Notes: generated by a model not told the origin, from the sequence alone. Counted from the first letter of the stretch, positions 35,369-44,492 are shown. The stretch is 64,000 nt of DNA from Streptomyces natalensis ATCC 27448 (GCF_000935125.1 NZ_JRKI01000063.1:1-64000); one strand, 5' to 3'. Translations and numbers: made by a program.

Positions 35369-36190
35369 TCAACTGGTGCGGTGGACCTTGGAGTTGGATG
35401 CCTGGGCGCGGGGGCGGACGACCAGGAGGTCGACGTTCACGTGGGAGGGGCGGGTGACGGCCCAGGCGATGGTGTCGGCGACATCGTCCGCGCTGAGCGG
35501 TTCGGCAACACCCTCGTAGACCTTCGCGGCCTTGGCGGCGTCACCGCGGAAGCGGGTGGTGGCGAACTCCTCGGTCTTGACCATGCCCGGCGCCACCTCG
35601 ATGACCCGTACGGGCTCGCCGCACAGCTCCAGGCGGAGGGTCTCGGCCAGGACATGCGCGCCGTGTTTGGCGGCGACATAGCCACCGCCGCCCTCGTACG
35701 CGGCATGGCCGGCGGTGGACGACAGCACGACAACGGTGCCGTCCCCGGTCGCGGTGAGGGCGGGCAGCAGCGCCTGGGTCATATGAAGCACGCCGAGGAC
35801 GTTGACGTCGTACATCGCGCGCCAGTCCTCCGGGTCGCCGGTCGCGACCGGTTCCGCACCGAAGGCGCCGCCCGCGTTGTTGATCAGGACGTCGCAGCGG
35901 TCGAGGGAGGCGGCGAAGGCGTCGACGGCGGTGCGGTTGGTGACGTCGAGCGCGTACGCCTCGGCATGCGGCAGCTCGGCGGCGAGCTTCTCGATACGGT
36001 CCTTGCGGCGGGCGGTGAGGACGACGCGGTAACCGGCCGCGGCCAATTGCCGCGCGGTGGCGGCGCCAATGCCGCTGCTCGCTCCGGTGATGACGGCGAT
36101 ACGGCCCGCGCCGGCGCTCCGCTCCGGGGTGCGGTCTTCGGCGGTGCCGGCTTCGGTGGTGCCGGCGTCGGCGCTGCTGGCGCTGGTCAT
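35369..36190 (-). CDS. Short-chain dehydrogenase/reductase
   Basis: A 273-aa classical SDR. TGASSGIGAATARQL is the cofactor-binding glycine motif and NNAGGAFG the structural motif. Ser is in VVLSSTAGH and Tyr-x-x-x-Lys in YVAAKHG. The extended Thr/Ala/Ser-rich N-terminus (about 25 residues) precedes the Rossmann fold. The substrate is unknown. It stands next to a YnfA-like gene in the same direction. Confidence 0.92.
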   Translation of the reverse strand: MTSASSADAGTTEAGTAEDRTPERSAGAGRIAVITGASSGIGAATARQLAAAGYRVVLTARRKDRIEKLAAELPHAEAYALDVTNRTAVDAFAASLDRCDVLINNAGGAFGAEPVATGDPEDWRAMYDVNVLGVLHMTQALLPALTATGDGTVVVLSSTAGHAAYEGGGGYVAAKHGAHVLAETLRLELCGEPVRVIEVAPGMVKTEEFATTRFRGDAAKAAKVYEGVAEPLSADDVADTIAWAVTRPSHVNVDLLVVRPRAQASNSKVHRTS

Positions 36191-36269
36191 GCGCTCTCCT
36201 CGTGGCCTGCTGGTGGCCTGCTCGTGGTGGCCGGTGTGGGCGGCCTGTGGTCAGGATAGGCAGACGGGG

Positions 36270-36605
36270 TCAGCGGCCGCGGGGGATATACATGATCACC
36301 GCCATGCCGGCCAGGCAGATCAGTGCGCCGATGACATCCCAGCGGTCGGGGCGGTAGCCGTCCGCGACCATGCCCCAGGCCAGCGACCCGGCGACGAACA
36401 CCCCGCCGTACGCGGCCAGGACACGCCCGAAATCGGCGTTGGGCTGGAGGGTCGCGACAAAGCCGTAGAGCCCGAGGGCGATCACCCCCGCACCGATCCA
36501 GACCCAGCCCCGGTGCTCCCGCACCCCCTGCCACACCAGCCAGGCGCCGCCGATCTCGAAGAGCGCCGCGACGACGAACAGGGCGATGGAGCGAGCGATG
36601 AGCAT
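36270..36605 (-). CDS. YnfA/UPF0060-family small membrane protein
   Basis: A 111-aa protein with four hydrophobic segments (about 5-20, 34-50, 62-78 and 88-105) and the family signature [19 protein letters not shown] and [18 protein letters not shown]. The family resembles small multidrug-type membrane proteins, but its role is unproven. It lies 80 nt before the SDR gene on the same strand. Confidence 0.92.
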   Translation of the reverse strand: MLIARSIALFVVAALFEIGGAWLVWQGVREHRGWVWIGAGVIALGLYGFVATLQPNADFGRVLAAYGGVFVAGSLAWGMVADGYRPDRWDVIGALICLAGMAVIMYIPRGR

Positions 36606-36647
36606 GGAGCCAGGGTAAGGAGCGGGGGCGGGCGGGCCGTGTGGGGC

Positions 36648-36728
36648 ATGCGGGCGGTCGTCGCCGTTGTACTGGCACTTGCCGTCTTCGTGGCCTCCCT
36701 TTCGTCAACTGGCCTGCTTGACGGATGA
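36648..36728 (+). CDS. Possible 26-aa hydrophobic membrane peptide
   Basis: [20 protein letters not shown], then a short tail to TGLLDG, has the composition of a single membrane helix. It overlaps the last 24 nt of the converging FAD monooxygenase gene. AAGGAG lies too far upstream (about 30 nt) for the ATG. This may be chance; I rate it low. Confidence 0.2.
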   Translation: MRAVVAVVLALAVFVASLSSTGLLDG

Positions 36729-38330
36729 GTTGAGCCCCGCGGCGGCTACCGGGGCTGTCCCGGCGCCCGTCCAGTGGGCGAGCGCCGTACGGAGCGCCGC
36801 GCCGCGGTCGGCGGGGCCGGTGGCGTCGGTGGCCCAGGCGATATAGCCGTCGGGGCGGACGAGCAGCGCGGTACCGCGGTCGCTCGCCCAGGAGACCGTA
36901 AGGACGCGGTCGGCGGCGGGGCCGAGGGCGGCGGTGTCCTCGGCGGGGGCTATGAGCACGAAGGTGCCCCTGCGGAGAAGTTCGTACAGGCGGCTGCCGT
37001 CGGCCAGGCGGATGTCGGGGGCGCGACGACCGGCGAGCGGGTGGGCGCCGCGCCCGGCCGGATAGGAGACGGCGATACCGGAGACGGTGCCGATCGCGCG
37101 GCGGGAGAGCGGCCGCACATGGTTGACGACCTGGGCGAGGAATCCGCGCAGGGCGCGGCCGGGCGCCGAGGGCAGCAGCGCGAGCCGGACCATGGCGCCG
37201 CTGCTGCGAAGCACCGTCTTGCCGACCGGGTGCCGCTCGGTCTGGTAGCTGTCCAGCAGTGTGTCGGGGGAGTGGCCCTTGAGCACCGCGGCCAGCTTCC
37301 AGCTGAGGTTGGCGGCGTCCTGGAGGCCGACGTTCATACCCTGGCCGCCGGCGGGTGAGTGGACATGAGCGGCGTCGCCGGCGAGGAAGACGCGGCCGAC
37401 GCGGTACTGCGGGGCCTGGCGCTCGTCACTGTGGAAGCGGGACATCCAGCGGGGGTCATGCATGCCGTAGTCGGTACCGAGGGCGAGCCGGGCCACCTCG
37501 CGGACCTCGGCGAAGTCGACGGCACCGCGGTCGTCGGCCTGGGCGTGGCGGTTCCAGCCGATGACGCGGTACCAGCCGTCGCCGAACGAGCCGACCAGAG
37601 CGAACGCCTCCGGTGAAGCGCTCACGGTAAAGGGGGAGGGGGGCTCCTCGGCCAGCCGGACATCGGCCAGCAGCACGGAGCGGATGACGGTCTTGCCGGG
37701 AAAGGGCAGGCCGATGGCCTGGCGGACCGTACTGCGGGCACCGTCCGTACCGACGACATACGAGGCGCGGGCGCTGCCGATTCCGCCGCCGTCGCGCAGC
37801 CGTATCGTCATGCCGCCCGCGTCCTGATCGAGGCCGAGGACCTCGGAGTCGTACCGGAAGGTGACGCCGGCCTGCCGGGCCCGGCGCTCCAGCAGCCGCT
37901 CGACCTCGAACTGCGGGGTGATCAGGACGAACGGGAAGCGGGTCGGCAGCTGGGCCGGGGCGAGGACGGCGCTGCCGAACAGGCCGAGCTCGGTGAGCCG
38001 GTGACCGCCGGCGACCAGCTCGTCGGCGAGCCCGCGGGCATCGAGTTGCTCAAGCGAGCGGGCGTGCACGGCGAGGGCGCGGGTGAGGTTGCTGAGCGTC
38101 GCGGGGCGGCGCTCCAGGAGCGTGACGCTCAGCCCGGCCTGGGCGAGATCGCCGGCGAGCAGCAGTCCGGTGGGGCCGGCGCCGACGACGATGACGTCGC
38201 TGCGCGGGGGAGCCGGGGTTCCGGGAGGGTCCGGGGCCTCGGCGACCGCCTGCGGGTCGGTGGCCGTCTCCAGGTCGGGGGTCGTCTGCGGGTCGGGGGT
38301 GGTGCCGGGCTTGCGGTGGGTCTCCGTCAT
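36705..38330 (-). CDS. FAD-dependent aromatic monooxygenase (PheA/TetX type)
   Basis: A 541-aa class A flavoprotein hydroxylase. GxGxxG is at VIVVGAGPTGLLLAGDLAQAGLSVTLLERRP, the NADPH-interacting DG motif is YVVGTDGARSTVR, and the GD motif is RVFLAGDAAHVHSPAGGQGMNVGLQD. A C-terminal thioredoxin-like domain follows. The first 45 residues are disordered. It is divergent from a TetR regulator, with three copies of one operator between them, so the substrate or a related compound probably induces it. It may hydroxylate an aromatic antibiotic or metabolite. Confidence 0.92.
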   Translation of the reverse strand: MTETHRKPGTTPDPQTTPDLETATDPQAVAEAPDPPGTPAPPRSDVIVVGAGPTGLLLAGDLAQAGLSVTLLERRPATLSNLTRALAVHARSLEQLDARGLADELVAGGHRLTELGLFGSAVLAPAQLPTRFPFVLITPQFEVERLLERRARQAGVTFRYDSEVLGLDQDAGGMTIRLRDGGGIGSARASYVVGTDGARSTVRQAIGLPFPGKTVIRSVLLADVRLAEEPPSPFTVSASPEAFALVGSFGDGWYRVIGWNRHAQADDRGAVDFAEVREVARLALGTDYGMHDPRWMSRFHSDERQAPQYRVGRVFLAGDAAHVHSPAGGQGMNVGLQDAANLSWKLAAVLKGHSPDTLLDSYQTERHPVGKTVLRSSGAMVRLALLPSAPGRALRGFLAQVVNHVRPLSRRAIGTVSGIAVSYPAGRGAHPLAGRRAPDIRLADGSRLYELLRRGTFVLIAPAEDTAALGPAADRVLTVSWASDRGTALLVRPDGYIAWATDATGPADRGAALRTALAHWTGAGTAPVAAAGLNSSVKQAS

Positions 38331-38344
38331 GACCGTCTCCAATG

Positions 38345-38414
38345 CCAACGTGTGTTGGTCAACGCTTGTTGGCAAGCGTAGGCCGTCCAGCACTGGCACG
38401 TCAACAGGTGTTGG
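38345..38414. promoter_or_regulatory. Three TetR operator copies, YCAAC-N4-GTTGG
   Basis: CCAACGTGTGTTGG (38345-38358), TCAACGCTTGTTGG (38359-38372) and TCAACAGGTGTTGG (38401-38414). The first two are head to tail with no gap; the third lies 28 bp on, just upstream of the TetR start. The spacing suits cooperative dimers that block both divergent promoters. Confidence 0.85.
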
Positions 38415-38429
38415 CCTACATTTGTGGAC

Positions 38430-39086
38430 ATGGCCGAGCGCAGACCCTCCCAGCCCCCTTCCCCCGCCCCTGACCTGGACCTCGACGAACTTCCCGTCGC
38501 GGCCACCGCCCCCGACGCCGGGGCCCACCCCCGCCCCCGCCGCTCCGACGCCACCCGCGCCGCGATCCTCGCCGCCGCCCGGGACCGCTTCGCCGCCGAC
38601 GGCTACGAGCGCGCCACGATCCGCGCCATCGCCCGCGACGCGGGGATCGATCCGTCGATGGTGATGCGTTATTACGGCAACAAAGAGGGCCTCTTCGCGG
38701 CCGCCTCGGAGATCGAACTTCACTTCCCCGACCTCACCCAGGTGCCGCCCGACGAGATCGGCGGCCGCCTCGTCCGTCATTTCATCGAGCGCTGGGAGGG
38801 CGACGAGACGCTGACCGGCATGATGCGCGTCGGCGTCACCAATGCCGCGGGCGCGGAACGGATGCGCGGGATCTTCGCCGAACAGATCAGACCGGTGGTC
38901 GACGCCGTCTGCCCGGCCCCCGAGGAAGCGGCCACCCGCGCCGCACTGATCGCCTCACAGGTCCTGGGCATGGCGCTGTGCCGCTACGTCCTGCACATGC
39001 CGCCCGCCGTCGCCCTCACCCATGACGACCTCATCGCCTGGCTGGCCCCCACGGTCCAGCGCTATCTGACGGCCGAACGCCCCTGA
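38430..39086 (+). CDS. TetR-family repressor of the monooxygenase
   Basis: A 218-aa TetR protein. The HTH (TRAAILAAARDRFAADGYERATIRAIARDAGIDPSMVMRYYGNKEGLFAAA) lies at about residues 42-95, after a disordered Pro-rich N-terminus of about 40 residues. The ligand domain follows, with TetR_C-like sequence (LVRHFIERWEGDETL). ATG 38430 starts MAERRPSQPPSP; GTG 38424 adds two residues. No Shine-Dalgarno is visible, so the transcript may be leaderless. Its operators are the copies at 38345-38414. Confidence 0.92.
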   Translation: MAERRPSQPPSPAPDLDLDELPVAATAPDAGAHPRPRRSDATRAAILAAARDRFAADGYERATIRAIARDAGIDPSMVMRYYGNKEGLFAAASEIELHFPDLTQVPPDEIGGRLVRHFIERWEGDETLTGMMRVGVTNAAGAERMRGIFAEQIRPVVDAVCPAPEEAATRAALIASQVLGMALCRYVLHMPPAVALTHDDLIAWLAPTVQRYLTAERP

Positions 39087-39122
39087 GCAACGGGTGCATT
39101 GCCCCCGCCCGGCGCCGGCCTC

Positions 39123-39557
39123 TCAGGAGGACCCCGCCCGCCTCACCACCCGCCCCACATGCCCCTCGAACACCCGCCGCGCGTCCGGTGTCAGGGTCCG
39201 CAGGGCCACCATCGCCGTCACGATCACATCGCACAGCTCGCTCTGTACGTCGTCCCAGGTGTGGCTGCGGCCCTTGCGTGGGTTCTGGCCGGTGGCCCCG
39301 ATGACGGCCTGCGCCACCTCGCCCGCCTCCTCCGAGAGCTTCAGGATCCGCAGCAGCCGCGCCTGCTCGGTCGGCAGCGCGTTCTCCTGGTCGAGCCAGC
39401 GCACCAGCTTTTCGACGGCGTCCCACAGGGCCGCCCCGTCCAGCGGACCGGCCGTAACGGACCGGGCGTCAGGGGCGCGAGGCGTGACGACGGGCGTGAC
39501 ATCGGGCGAGTCGCCGGAGAGGTCATCGGACGAGCCACCGGAGAAGTCATCGGACAT
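39123..39557 (-). CDS. MazG-like nucleotide pyrophosphohydrolase
   Basis: A 144-aa protein. The core RLLRILKLSEEAGEVAQAVIGATGQNPRKGRSHTWDDVQSELCDVIVTAMVAL has the EExxE...ExxD pattern of MazG-type metal-binding helices. The N-terminal 40 residues are a Ser/Asp/Pro-rich linker with a GSSDDLSGDSPD repeat. The family hydrolyses nucleoside triphosphates to monophosphates for housecleaning or stress. It converges on the TetR gene. Confidence 0.88.
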   Translation of the reverse strand: MSDDFSGGSSDDLSGDSPDVTPVVTPRAPDARSVTAGPLDGAALWDAVEKLVRWLDQENALPTEQARLLRILKLSEEAGEVAQAVIGATGQNPRKGRSHTWDDVQSELCDVIVTAMVALRTLTPDARRVFEGHVGRVVRRAGSS

Positions 39558-39636
39558 GGCCCGATTCTGCCTGCCCCGGCCGGTCCGCTGCCTAGGGTGT
39601 GGACCACGCCAGGAGCAGCAGAACGGGAGGCCGTGG

Positions 39637-40125
39637 ATGCGCCAGCCGACGCCCGAGGCCCTGATCGACTTCTACGGGCTGGTGCCGCTGCCCCGGGAGG
39701 GCGGGCGGTTCCGGAGTACCTGGGCCGGGCCCGAGCGGGCCGATGGGCGGCCGGAAGGTTCGGCGATGGTCATGCTGCTGACCGCCGAGCCCGGCGATTT
39801 CTCCGCGCTGCACCGGCTGCCGACCGACGAGATCTGGCACTTCTACCGGGGCGATCCGCTCACCCTGTTGCTGCTGCACGACGACGGCACCACCCGTACG
39901 GCCGTCCTCGGCCCGGACATCCTGGGCGGGCAGCACGTCCAGTTCGTCGTCCCGGCCGGTACGTGGATGGCCGCCGCGGTCGCCGAGGGCGGCTCCTGGT
40001 CGCTGTTCGGCTGCACCATGGCGCCGGGCTTCTCGTACGAGGACTACGAGCACGGGGACGCCGTCGCACTCGCCGAGCGCTTTCCGCAGGAGGCGGCGCG
40101 GATCGCACAGTTGAGTCGGCCATGA
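39637..40125 (+). CDS. DUF985 cupin-domain protein
   Basis: A 162-aa single-cupin protein (MRQPTPEALIDFYGLVPLPREGGRFRSTW; SALHRLPTDEIWHFYRGDPL; VPAGTWMAAAVAEGGSWSLFGCTMAPGF). The RLxxDEIWHFYxG block is the DUF985 signature. The family is often near sugar or nucleotide metabolism genes, with no established activity. ATG 39637 is used (GTG 39634 is one codon longer). Its stop overlaps an in-frame ATG of the next SDR gene. Confidence 0.9.
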   Translation: MRQPTPEALIDFYGLVPLPREGGRFRSTWAGPERADGRPEGSAMVMLLTAEPGDFSALHRLPTDEIWHFYRGDPLTLLLLHDDGTTRTAVLGPDILGGQHVQFVVPAGTWMAAAVAEGGSWSLFGCTMAPGFSYEDYEHGDAVALAERFPQEAARIAQLSRP

Positions 40126-40289
40126 CAGGGGTGACGCCCCCCTTTGGGGCCCTCAACGAGGTGGGTGGGCGGGGTGCTCCCGTAAGGTCCGGCGGCGACG
40201 GAACTACGCCCGAACGTGGTAGGGACACGCCCGGCCACCGGGAGCGCGGCGGCCGCCAAGGGCAGCGGGGGCATCGAGGCCGCCCCTGG

Positions 40290-41111
40290 ATGCCCGCTGC
40301 CGCCGGCCCCGCTGCCGCCTCTGCCCACCCGGACGCTCCCGACGTCACCGGCCTCCCCGATCTCACCGGGCAGGTGGCGCTGATCACCGGCGCCTCCGGC
40401 ACCGTCGGGCGGGGCATCGCTCTGCGCTTCGCCGCCGCGGGGGCCGCCGTGGCGGTGCACTACCGTACGGCGGCCGAGGCCGCGCAGCAGCTGGTCCGGC
40501 AGATCGAGGAGGGCGGCGGGAGCGCCCTGGCGCTGGCCGCCGATCTGGCCTTCGAGGACGAGTGCCACCGCTTGGTGGCGCGGGCGGCCGCCTGGCGCGG
40601 GCGGCTGACCGCGCTGGTCAACAACGCCGGGGTGCAGCCGACGCAGGACCTGGCGGACATGTCGCTGGCCGACTGGCGGGCGGTGGCGGATCCCAACGTG
40701 CACAGCGTGTTCGCGTGCACGCAGGCCGCGGCGCGGGTGATGCGCGAGGGCGGCGGCGGTTCGGTGACCCATATCGCGTCCATCGAAGCGCACCGGCCGG
40801 CGCCCCTGCACGCCCACTACAGCGCGGCCAAGGCGGCGGTGGTGATGCATGCGCGCTCGGCGGCGCTGGAGTACGGGGCGTACGGCATCAGGGTCAACAG
40901 CGTGTCGCCCGGACTGATCGCGCGCCCCGGGCTGGAGGACGACTGGCCCGACGGCGTACGGCGCTGGCAAGCGGCGGTGCCCACCGGGCGGTTGGGACGG
41001 CCCGAAGACGTGGGCGATGCCTGCGTCTTTCTCGCCTCGCCGATGGCCTCCTGGATCACCGGTCACGATCTCGTCGTGGACGGCGGAGTCTCGGCCCGGC
41101 CTACGTGGTGA
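40290..41111 (+). CDS. Short-chain dehydrogenase/reductase (FabG-like)
   Basis: A 273-aa SDR. LTGQVALITGASGTVGRGIALRFAAAGA gives the cofactor motif, NNAGVQPTQDLADM the NNAG motif, Ser in THIASIEAH and YSAAKAA the Tyr-Lys pair. ATG 40290 starts MPAAAGPAAASAHPDAPD, a plausible N-terminus; ATG 40122 overlaps the cupin stop as ATGA and would add 56 low-complexity residues. Neither has a good Shine-Dalgarno. The substrate is unknown. It appears co-transcribed with the DUF985 gene. Confidence 0.88.
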   Translation: MPAAAGPAAASAHPDAPDVTGLPDLTGQVALITGASGTVGRGIALRFAAAGAAVAVHYRTAAEAAQQLVRQIEEGGGSALALAADLAFEDECHRLVARAAAWRGRLTALVNNAGVQPTQDLADMSLADWRAVADPNVHSVFACTQAAARVMREGGGGSVTHIASIEAHRPAPLHAHYSAAKAAVVMHARSAALEYGAYGIRVNSVSPGLIARPGLEDDWPDGVRRWQAAVPTGRLGRPEDVGDACVFLASPMASWITGHDLVVDGGVSARPTW

Positions 41112-41145
41112 GCGCCACCCTCGCGCCCCGGCGGCGGACGGCTGT

Positions 41146-41215
41146 CCCCGAGCCGGCCCGACGATGCGCAACCACCCCGGAGCCGGCCCGGCGATGCGCA
41201 GCCACCCCGAAGCCA
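41146..41215. repeat. 30-bp tandem repeat, two copies plus a partial third
   Basis: Units beginning CCCCGAGCCGGCCCG at 41146 and CCCCGGAGCCGGCCCG at 41176, with a truncated third from about 41205. They lie between the SDR gene and the converging hypothetical gene. Confidence 0.7.
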
Positions 41216-41258
41216 CCGCCCCGGACCGGCGCCCGTACCACCCCGGGCGCCGGTTCGA

Positions 41259-41696
41259 TCAGGGCCAGACCAGGCAATACGCCTGATGCCCCGCCTCGTG
41301 CAGCCGGTGGCTGAAGTCCTGCCACTCGTGCAGGAGCTGGTAGACGGTGTAGGCGTCGCGCGGGCCGCCGCGGTCGGGGACGGTGGACCAGATGAAGGCG
41401 GCCGCGCCGACCGATTCCTCGCCGACGCCGCGCAGCGGGTCGACCACGGTCATGGGCAGCTTGACGACGGCGTAGTCCGGGTGGAGGACCACCAGCTCGA
41501 GCGGCGGGACCTTGTGGAGGGGTATGCCCTCTATGCCGGTCAGCACCATGGCGGCCATGGTCTCGGGCTTGATCTTGGAGAACATGCCGCCCATGCCCAG
41601 CTCGTCACCGCCGAGTTCCTCGGGGCGCATCGAGATCGGGACCCGGGCCGCCGTGGCGCCATTGGGCGCACCGAAGTATTTGTACGTCACCCCCAT
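41259..41696 (-). CDS. Conserved Streptomyces protein of unknown function
   Basis: A 145-aa soluble protein (MGVTYKYFGAPNGATAARVPIS, then a His/Trp-rich end LLHEWQDFSHRLHEAGHQAYCLVWP). I recognise no domain. ATG 41696 is chosen because the preceding 120 in-frame residues are low-complexity. CAGGGGC is the only Shine-Dalgarno-like sequence and is poor. It is moderately certain as a gene from codon bias alone. Confidence 0.68.
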   Translation of the reverse strand: MGVTYKYFGAPNGATAARVPISMRPEELGGDELGMGGMFSKIKPETMAAMVLTGIEGIPLHKVPPLELVVLHPDYAVVKLPMTVVDPLRGVGEESVGAAAFIWSTVPDRGGPRDAYTVYQLLHEWQDFSHRLHEAGHQAYCLVWP

Positions 41697-42399
41697 GCGG
41701 CCGCCCCTGTTTCCCCCGGTGATGTCCCCGCCCGCGACGTCGTCGACGTTCCCGGTGTCCTCGGCGCCCCTGATGTCCGCGACGTCCTCGCGCCGGTGCC
41801 GGCCGCGCTGGGCGCGCTCGGGACCCCGGTCATTGGTCCCCTCACCCAGTTCGCCACCGCGATGCATATCTCCACCCGACCACTCGCAGCTCCAGCCGCG
41901 CAACCCGATCATCGTCTCAGAGACCTCCCCCGTCACCGGCGTGTGAAACGCCCGGCCACGCGCCCCTGTGCGCCTCTGAGACCATTGCTTGCGTGACTTA
42001 CTCGTACGTCGACCCCAGTTTTGCAGACGCATGGGGGCTGACGCCCGGTCGTGCGCGAGAGGAATCAAAAAGGAATCGAAGAACGGGACGAAGCGGGACC
42101 CGGTGAGGACCGAGGCCGGGGGCGGGCGCGGTCCGCAGCAGGGACCGAAGCCGGGACCGAGGCAGCGGCCGAAGTAGGGGCCGTGGAGAGACCGGCCGGG
42201 CCCCCGAGGCGGCCCCGCAACGGCCCCTCAACGAACCCCCAGGCCCTCGACGGCCCTCGACGAACCCGCCACGAGCCCATCAGAAACCCGCCCCCGAACG
42301 GCACCCGAAAGGGCCGCCCGGGGATTCCGTACCGTTGTCAGCCCGGGGCCGTGTCCGCGTGTCGCTGCCCGCCCTCCGTTTATGCAGGTCAGGATCACA
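41697..42399. other. Gene-poor, low-complexity spacer before hemL
   Basis: No gene is supported across these roughly 700 nt. 41700-41850 is full of GACGTC/GATGTCC-type imperfect repeats (cccg cgacgtcgtcgacg and similar), and 42085-42200 of GGGACCGA-type repeats. The promoter of hemL should lie in the last 150 nt. This segment lies within the interval where I place the inversion junction. Confidence 0.55.
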
Positions 42400-43707
42400 G
42401 TGTCTTTTCCGTATGAAGCCCCTGTTTCGCAGTCGCTGTTCGACCGGGCGTCCGTGGTGACGCCGGGCGGCGTCAATTCCCCGGTGCGGGCCTTCCGGGC
42501 CGTGGGCGGTACGCCCCGGTTCATGGTGTCCGGTACGGGTCCCTACCTCACGGACGCCGATGGGCGGGAATATGTCGATCTGGTGTGTTCGTGGGGGCCG
42601 ATGATCCTCGGTCATTCGCACCCGCAGGTGATCGCCGCGGTCCAGGAGGCGGTCGCCCGCGGGACGTCGTTCGGCACGCCCGGCGAGGGTGAGGTCGAGC
42701 TGGCCGAAGAGATCGTCGCCCGCATCGGGCCGGTCGAGCAGGTGCGGCTGGTCTCCTCGGGCACCGAGGCCACGATGTCGGCGATCCGGCTGGCGCGCGG
42801 GTTCACCGGCCGGGCAAAGGTCGTCAAGTTCGCCGGCTGCTACCACGGGCATGTCGACGCCCTGCTGGCCGCGGCCGGTTCGGGCGTGGCGACCTTCGGG
42901 CTGCCCGACACGCCGGGCGTGACCGGTGCGCAGGCCGGCGACACGCTGGTGCTGCCGTACAACGACCTGGAGGCGGTGCGCGCCGCGTTCGCCGCGCACG
43001 AGGGCGAGATCGCCTGCGTCATCACGGAGGCGTCGCCCGGGAACATGGGCGTGGTGCCGCCGCTGCCGGGCTTCAACCAGGGGCTGAAGGACCTGTGCGC
43101 CGCCAACGGTGCGCTCTACATCTCCGACGAGGTCATGACCGGCTTCCGGGTCAGCAAGGCCGGCTGGTTCGGGCTCGACGGCGTGGTGCCGGACCTGATG
43201 ACCTTCGGGAAGGTGATGGGCGGCGGGTTCCCGGCGGCGGCGTTCGGCGGCCGCGCGGACGTCATGGCGCATCTGGCGCCGGCCGGTCCCGTCTACCAGG
43301 CGGGCACCCTGTCCGGAAACCCGATCGCCACCGCGGCCGGTGTCGCGCAGCTGCGGCTGCTGGACGACGCCGCGTACGCGAAGGTCGACGCGGCCTCGGC
43401 CGAACTGCGGTCGCTGGTCGGCGAGGCGCTGACCAAGGCGGGCGTGGCGCACCGGCTCCAGGTGGCGGGGAACATGTTCTCCGTCTTCTTCACCGAGCGG
43501 GACGTGACCAACTACGACGAGGCCAAGAAGCAGGAGTCCTTCCGCTTCACGGCCTTCTTCCACTCGATGCTGGCGCAGGGCGTCTACCTTCCGCCGTCGG
43601 CCTTCGAGTCGTGGTTCGTCTCGACCACGCACGACACGCGGGCGATCGAGAAGATCGCCGCCGCGCTGCCGGCCGCCGCGCAGGCCGCCGCCGAGGCGCG
43701 TGCATGA
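42400..43707 (+). CDS. hemL: Glutamate-1-semialdehyde 2,1-aminomutase
   Basis: A 435-aa PLP enzyme that makes 5-aminolevulinate from HemA's product. The PLP lysine lies in [39 protein letters not shown] and [17 protein letters not shown] are family blocks. GTG 42400 ([18 protein letters not shown]) is preferred over ATG 42382 because AGGA lies 5 nt upstream of it. It works with the hemA, hemB, hemC and hemD genes 24-30 kb to the left. It overlaps the next gene by ATGA. Confidence 0.94.
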   Translation: MSFPYEAPVSQSLFDRASVVTPGGVNSPVRAFRAVGGTPRFMVSGTGPYLTDADGREYVDLVCSWGPMILGHSHPQVIAAVQEAVARGTSFGTPGEGEVELAEEIVARIGPVEQVRLVSSGTEATMSAIRLARGFTGRAKVVKFAGCYHGHVDALLAAAGSGVATFGLPDTPGVTGAQAGDTLVLPYNDLEAVRAAFAAHEGEIACVITEASPGNMGVVPPLPGFNQGLKDLCAANGALYISDEVMTGFRVSKAGWFGLDGVVPDLMTFGKVMGGGFPAAAFGGRADVMAHLAPAGPVYQAGTLSGNPIATAAGVAQLRLLDDAAYAKVDAASAELRSLVGEALTKAGVAHRLQVAGNMFSVFFTERDVTNYDEAKKQESFRFTAFFHSMLAQGVYLPPSAFESWFVSTTHDTRAIEKIAAALPAAAQAAAEARA

Positions 43708-44459
43708 GCGGGGCGGACGAAAACGTGGCGGACCTCCGGAAGAACGAGGCGGACCTCGGGAAGAAGGACGGCGACGGGATGAGCGGCGACGACATCACCG
43801 TGGTGCATCTGATGCGGCACGGCGAGGTGCACAACCCGGAGGGTGTCCTTTACGGGCGCCGGCCCGGCTATCACCTCTCCGACCTGGGGCGGAAGATGGC
43901 CGACCGGGTCGCGGAGCATCTGGCGGAGCGGGACATCACCCATGTCGTGGCCTCCCCGCTGGAGCGCGCGCAGGAGACCGCGCTGCCGATCGCGGGGGCG
44001 CACGGCCTGGAGCTGGCCACCGACGAGCGGCTGATCGAGGCGGCCAATGTCTTCGAGGGCAAGACCTTCGGGGTCGGCGACGGTGCGCTGAAGAAGCCGG
44101 GGAACTGGAAGTACCTGACCAACCCGTTCCGGCCCTCGTGGGGCGAGCCGTACATCGAGCAGGTCGTACGGATGATGGCGGCGCTGGGCGCGGCGCGGGA
44201 TGCGGCGCGCGGGCACGAGGCGGTGGCGGTCAGCCATCAGCTGCCGATCTGGATCGTGCGGAGCTTCGCCGAGCGGCGGCGGCTGTGGCACGACCCGCGG
44301 AAGCGGCAGTGCACGCTGGCCTCGCTGACGTCGTTCACCTTCCACGGCGAAAAGATCATTTCGGTGGGGTACAGCGAGCCGGCGCGCGACCTGGTTCCCT
44401 CCCATCTTCTGGCGGGCGCCAAACCCGCCAAGGGAAAGTCCAAGGCTTTTGGTGCTTGA
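43704..44459 (+). CDS. Histidine phosphatase (phosphoglycerate mutase superfamily)
   Basis: A 251-aa protein. The catalytic motif [10 protein letters not shown] holds the phospho-His; [17 protein letters not shown] and [11 protein letters not shown] carry the second and third conserved blocks. The N-terminal 30 residues are charged and disordered, and the C-terminal tail is Lys-rich. It overlaps hemL by ATGA. Substrate unknown. Confidence 0.92.
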   Translation: MSGADENVADLRKNEADLGKKDGDGMSGDDITVVHLMRHGEVHNPEGVLYGRRPGYHLSDLGRKMADRVAEHLAERDITHVVASPLERAQETALPIAGAHGLELATDERLIEAANVFEGKTFGVGDGALKKPGNWKYLTNPFRPSWGEPYIEQVVRMMAALGAARDAARGHEAVAVSHQLPIWIVRSFAERRRLWHDPRKRQCTLASLTSFTFHGEKIISVGYSEPARDLVPSHLLAGAKPAKGKSKAFGA

Positions 44460-44492
44460 CAGCGCCTCATTTGGCGCAACGTCATATGGCGC
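44456..44492 (+). promoter_or_regulatory. Candidate promoter with a direct repeat ahead of the deacetylase-like gene
   Basis: TTGACA (44456-44461) is a consensus -35, followed by a spacer that contains a dyad GCGCC-TCATTT-GGCGC (44462-44477) and a direct repeat TCATTTGGCGC / TCATATGGCGC (44467-44477 and 44482-44492, period 15). No good -10 is at the right distance. The repeat looks like a regulator site. Confidence 0.5.

Noticed and set aside
41697-42068. N-terminal extension of the 145-aa hypothetical protein
   Set aside because: The extra 124 residues are low-complexity with no Shine-Dalgarno and come from simple repeats.
41700-42200. CRISPR-like repetition
   Set aside because: The repeats are short, irregular and without spacers of constant length; this is simple low-complexity DNA.
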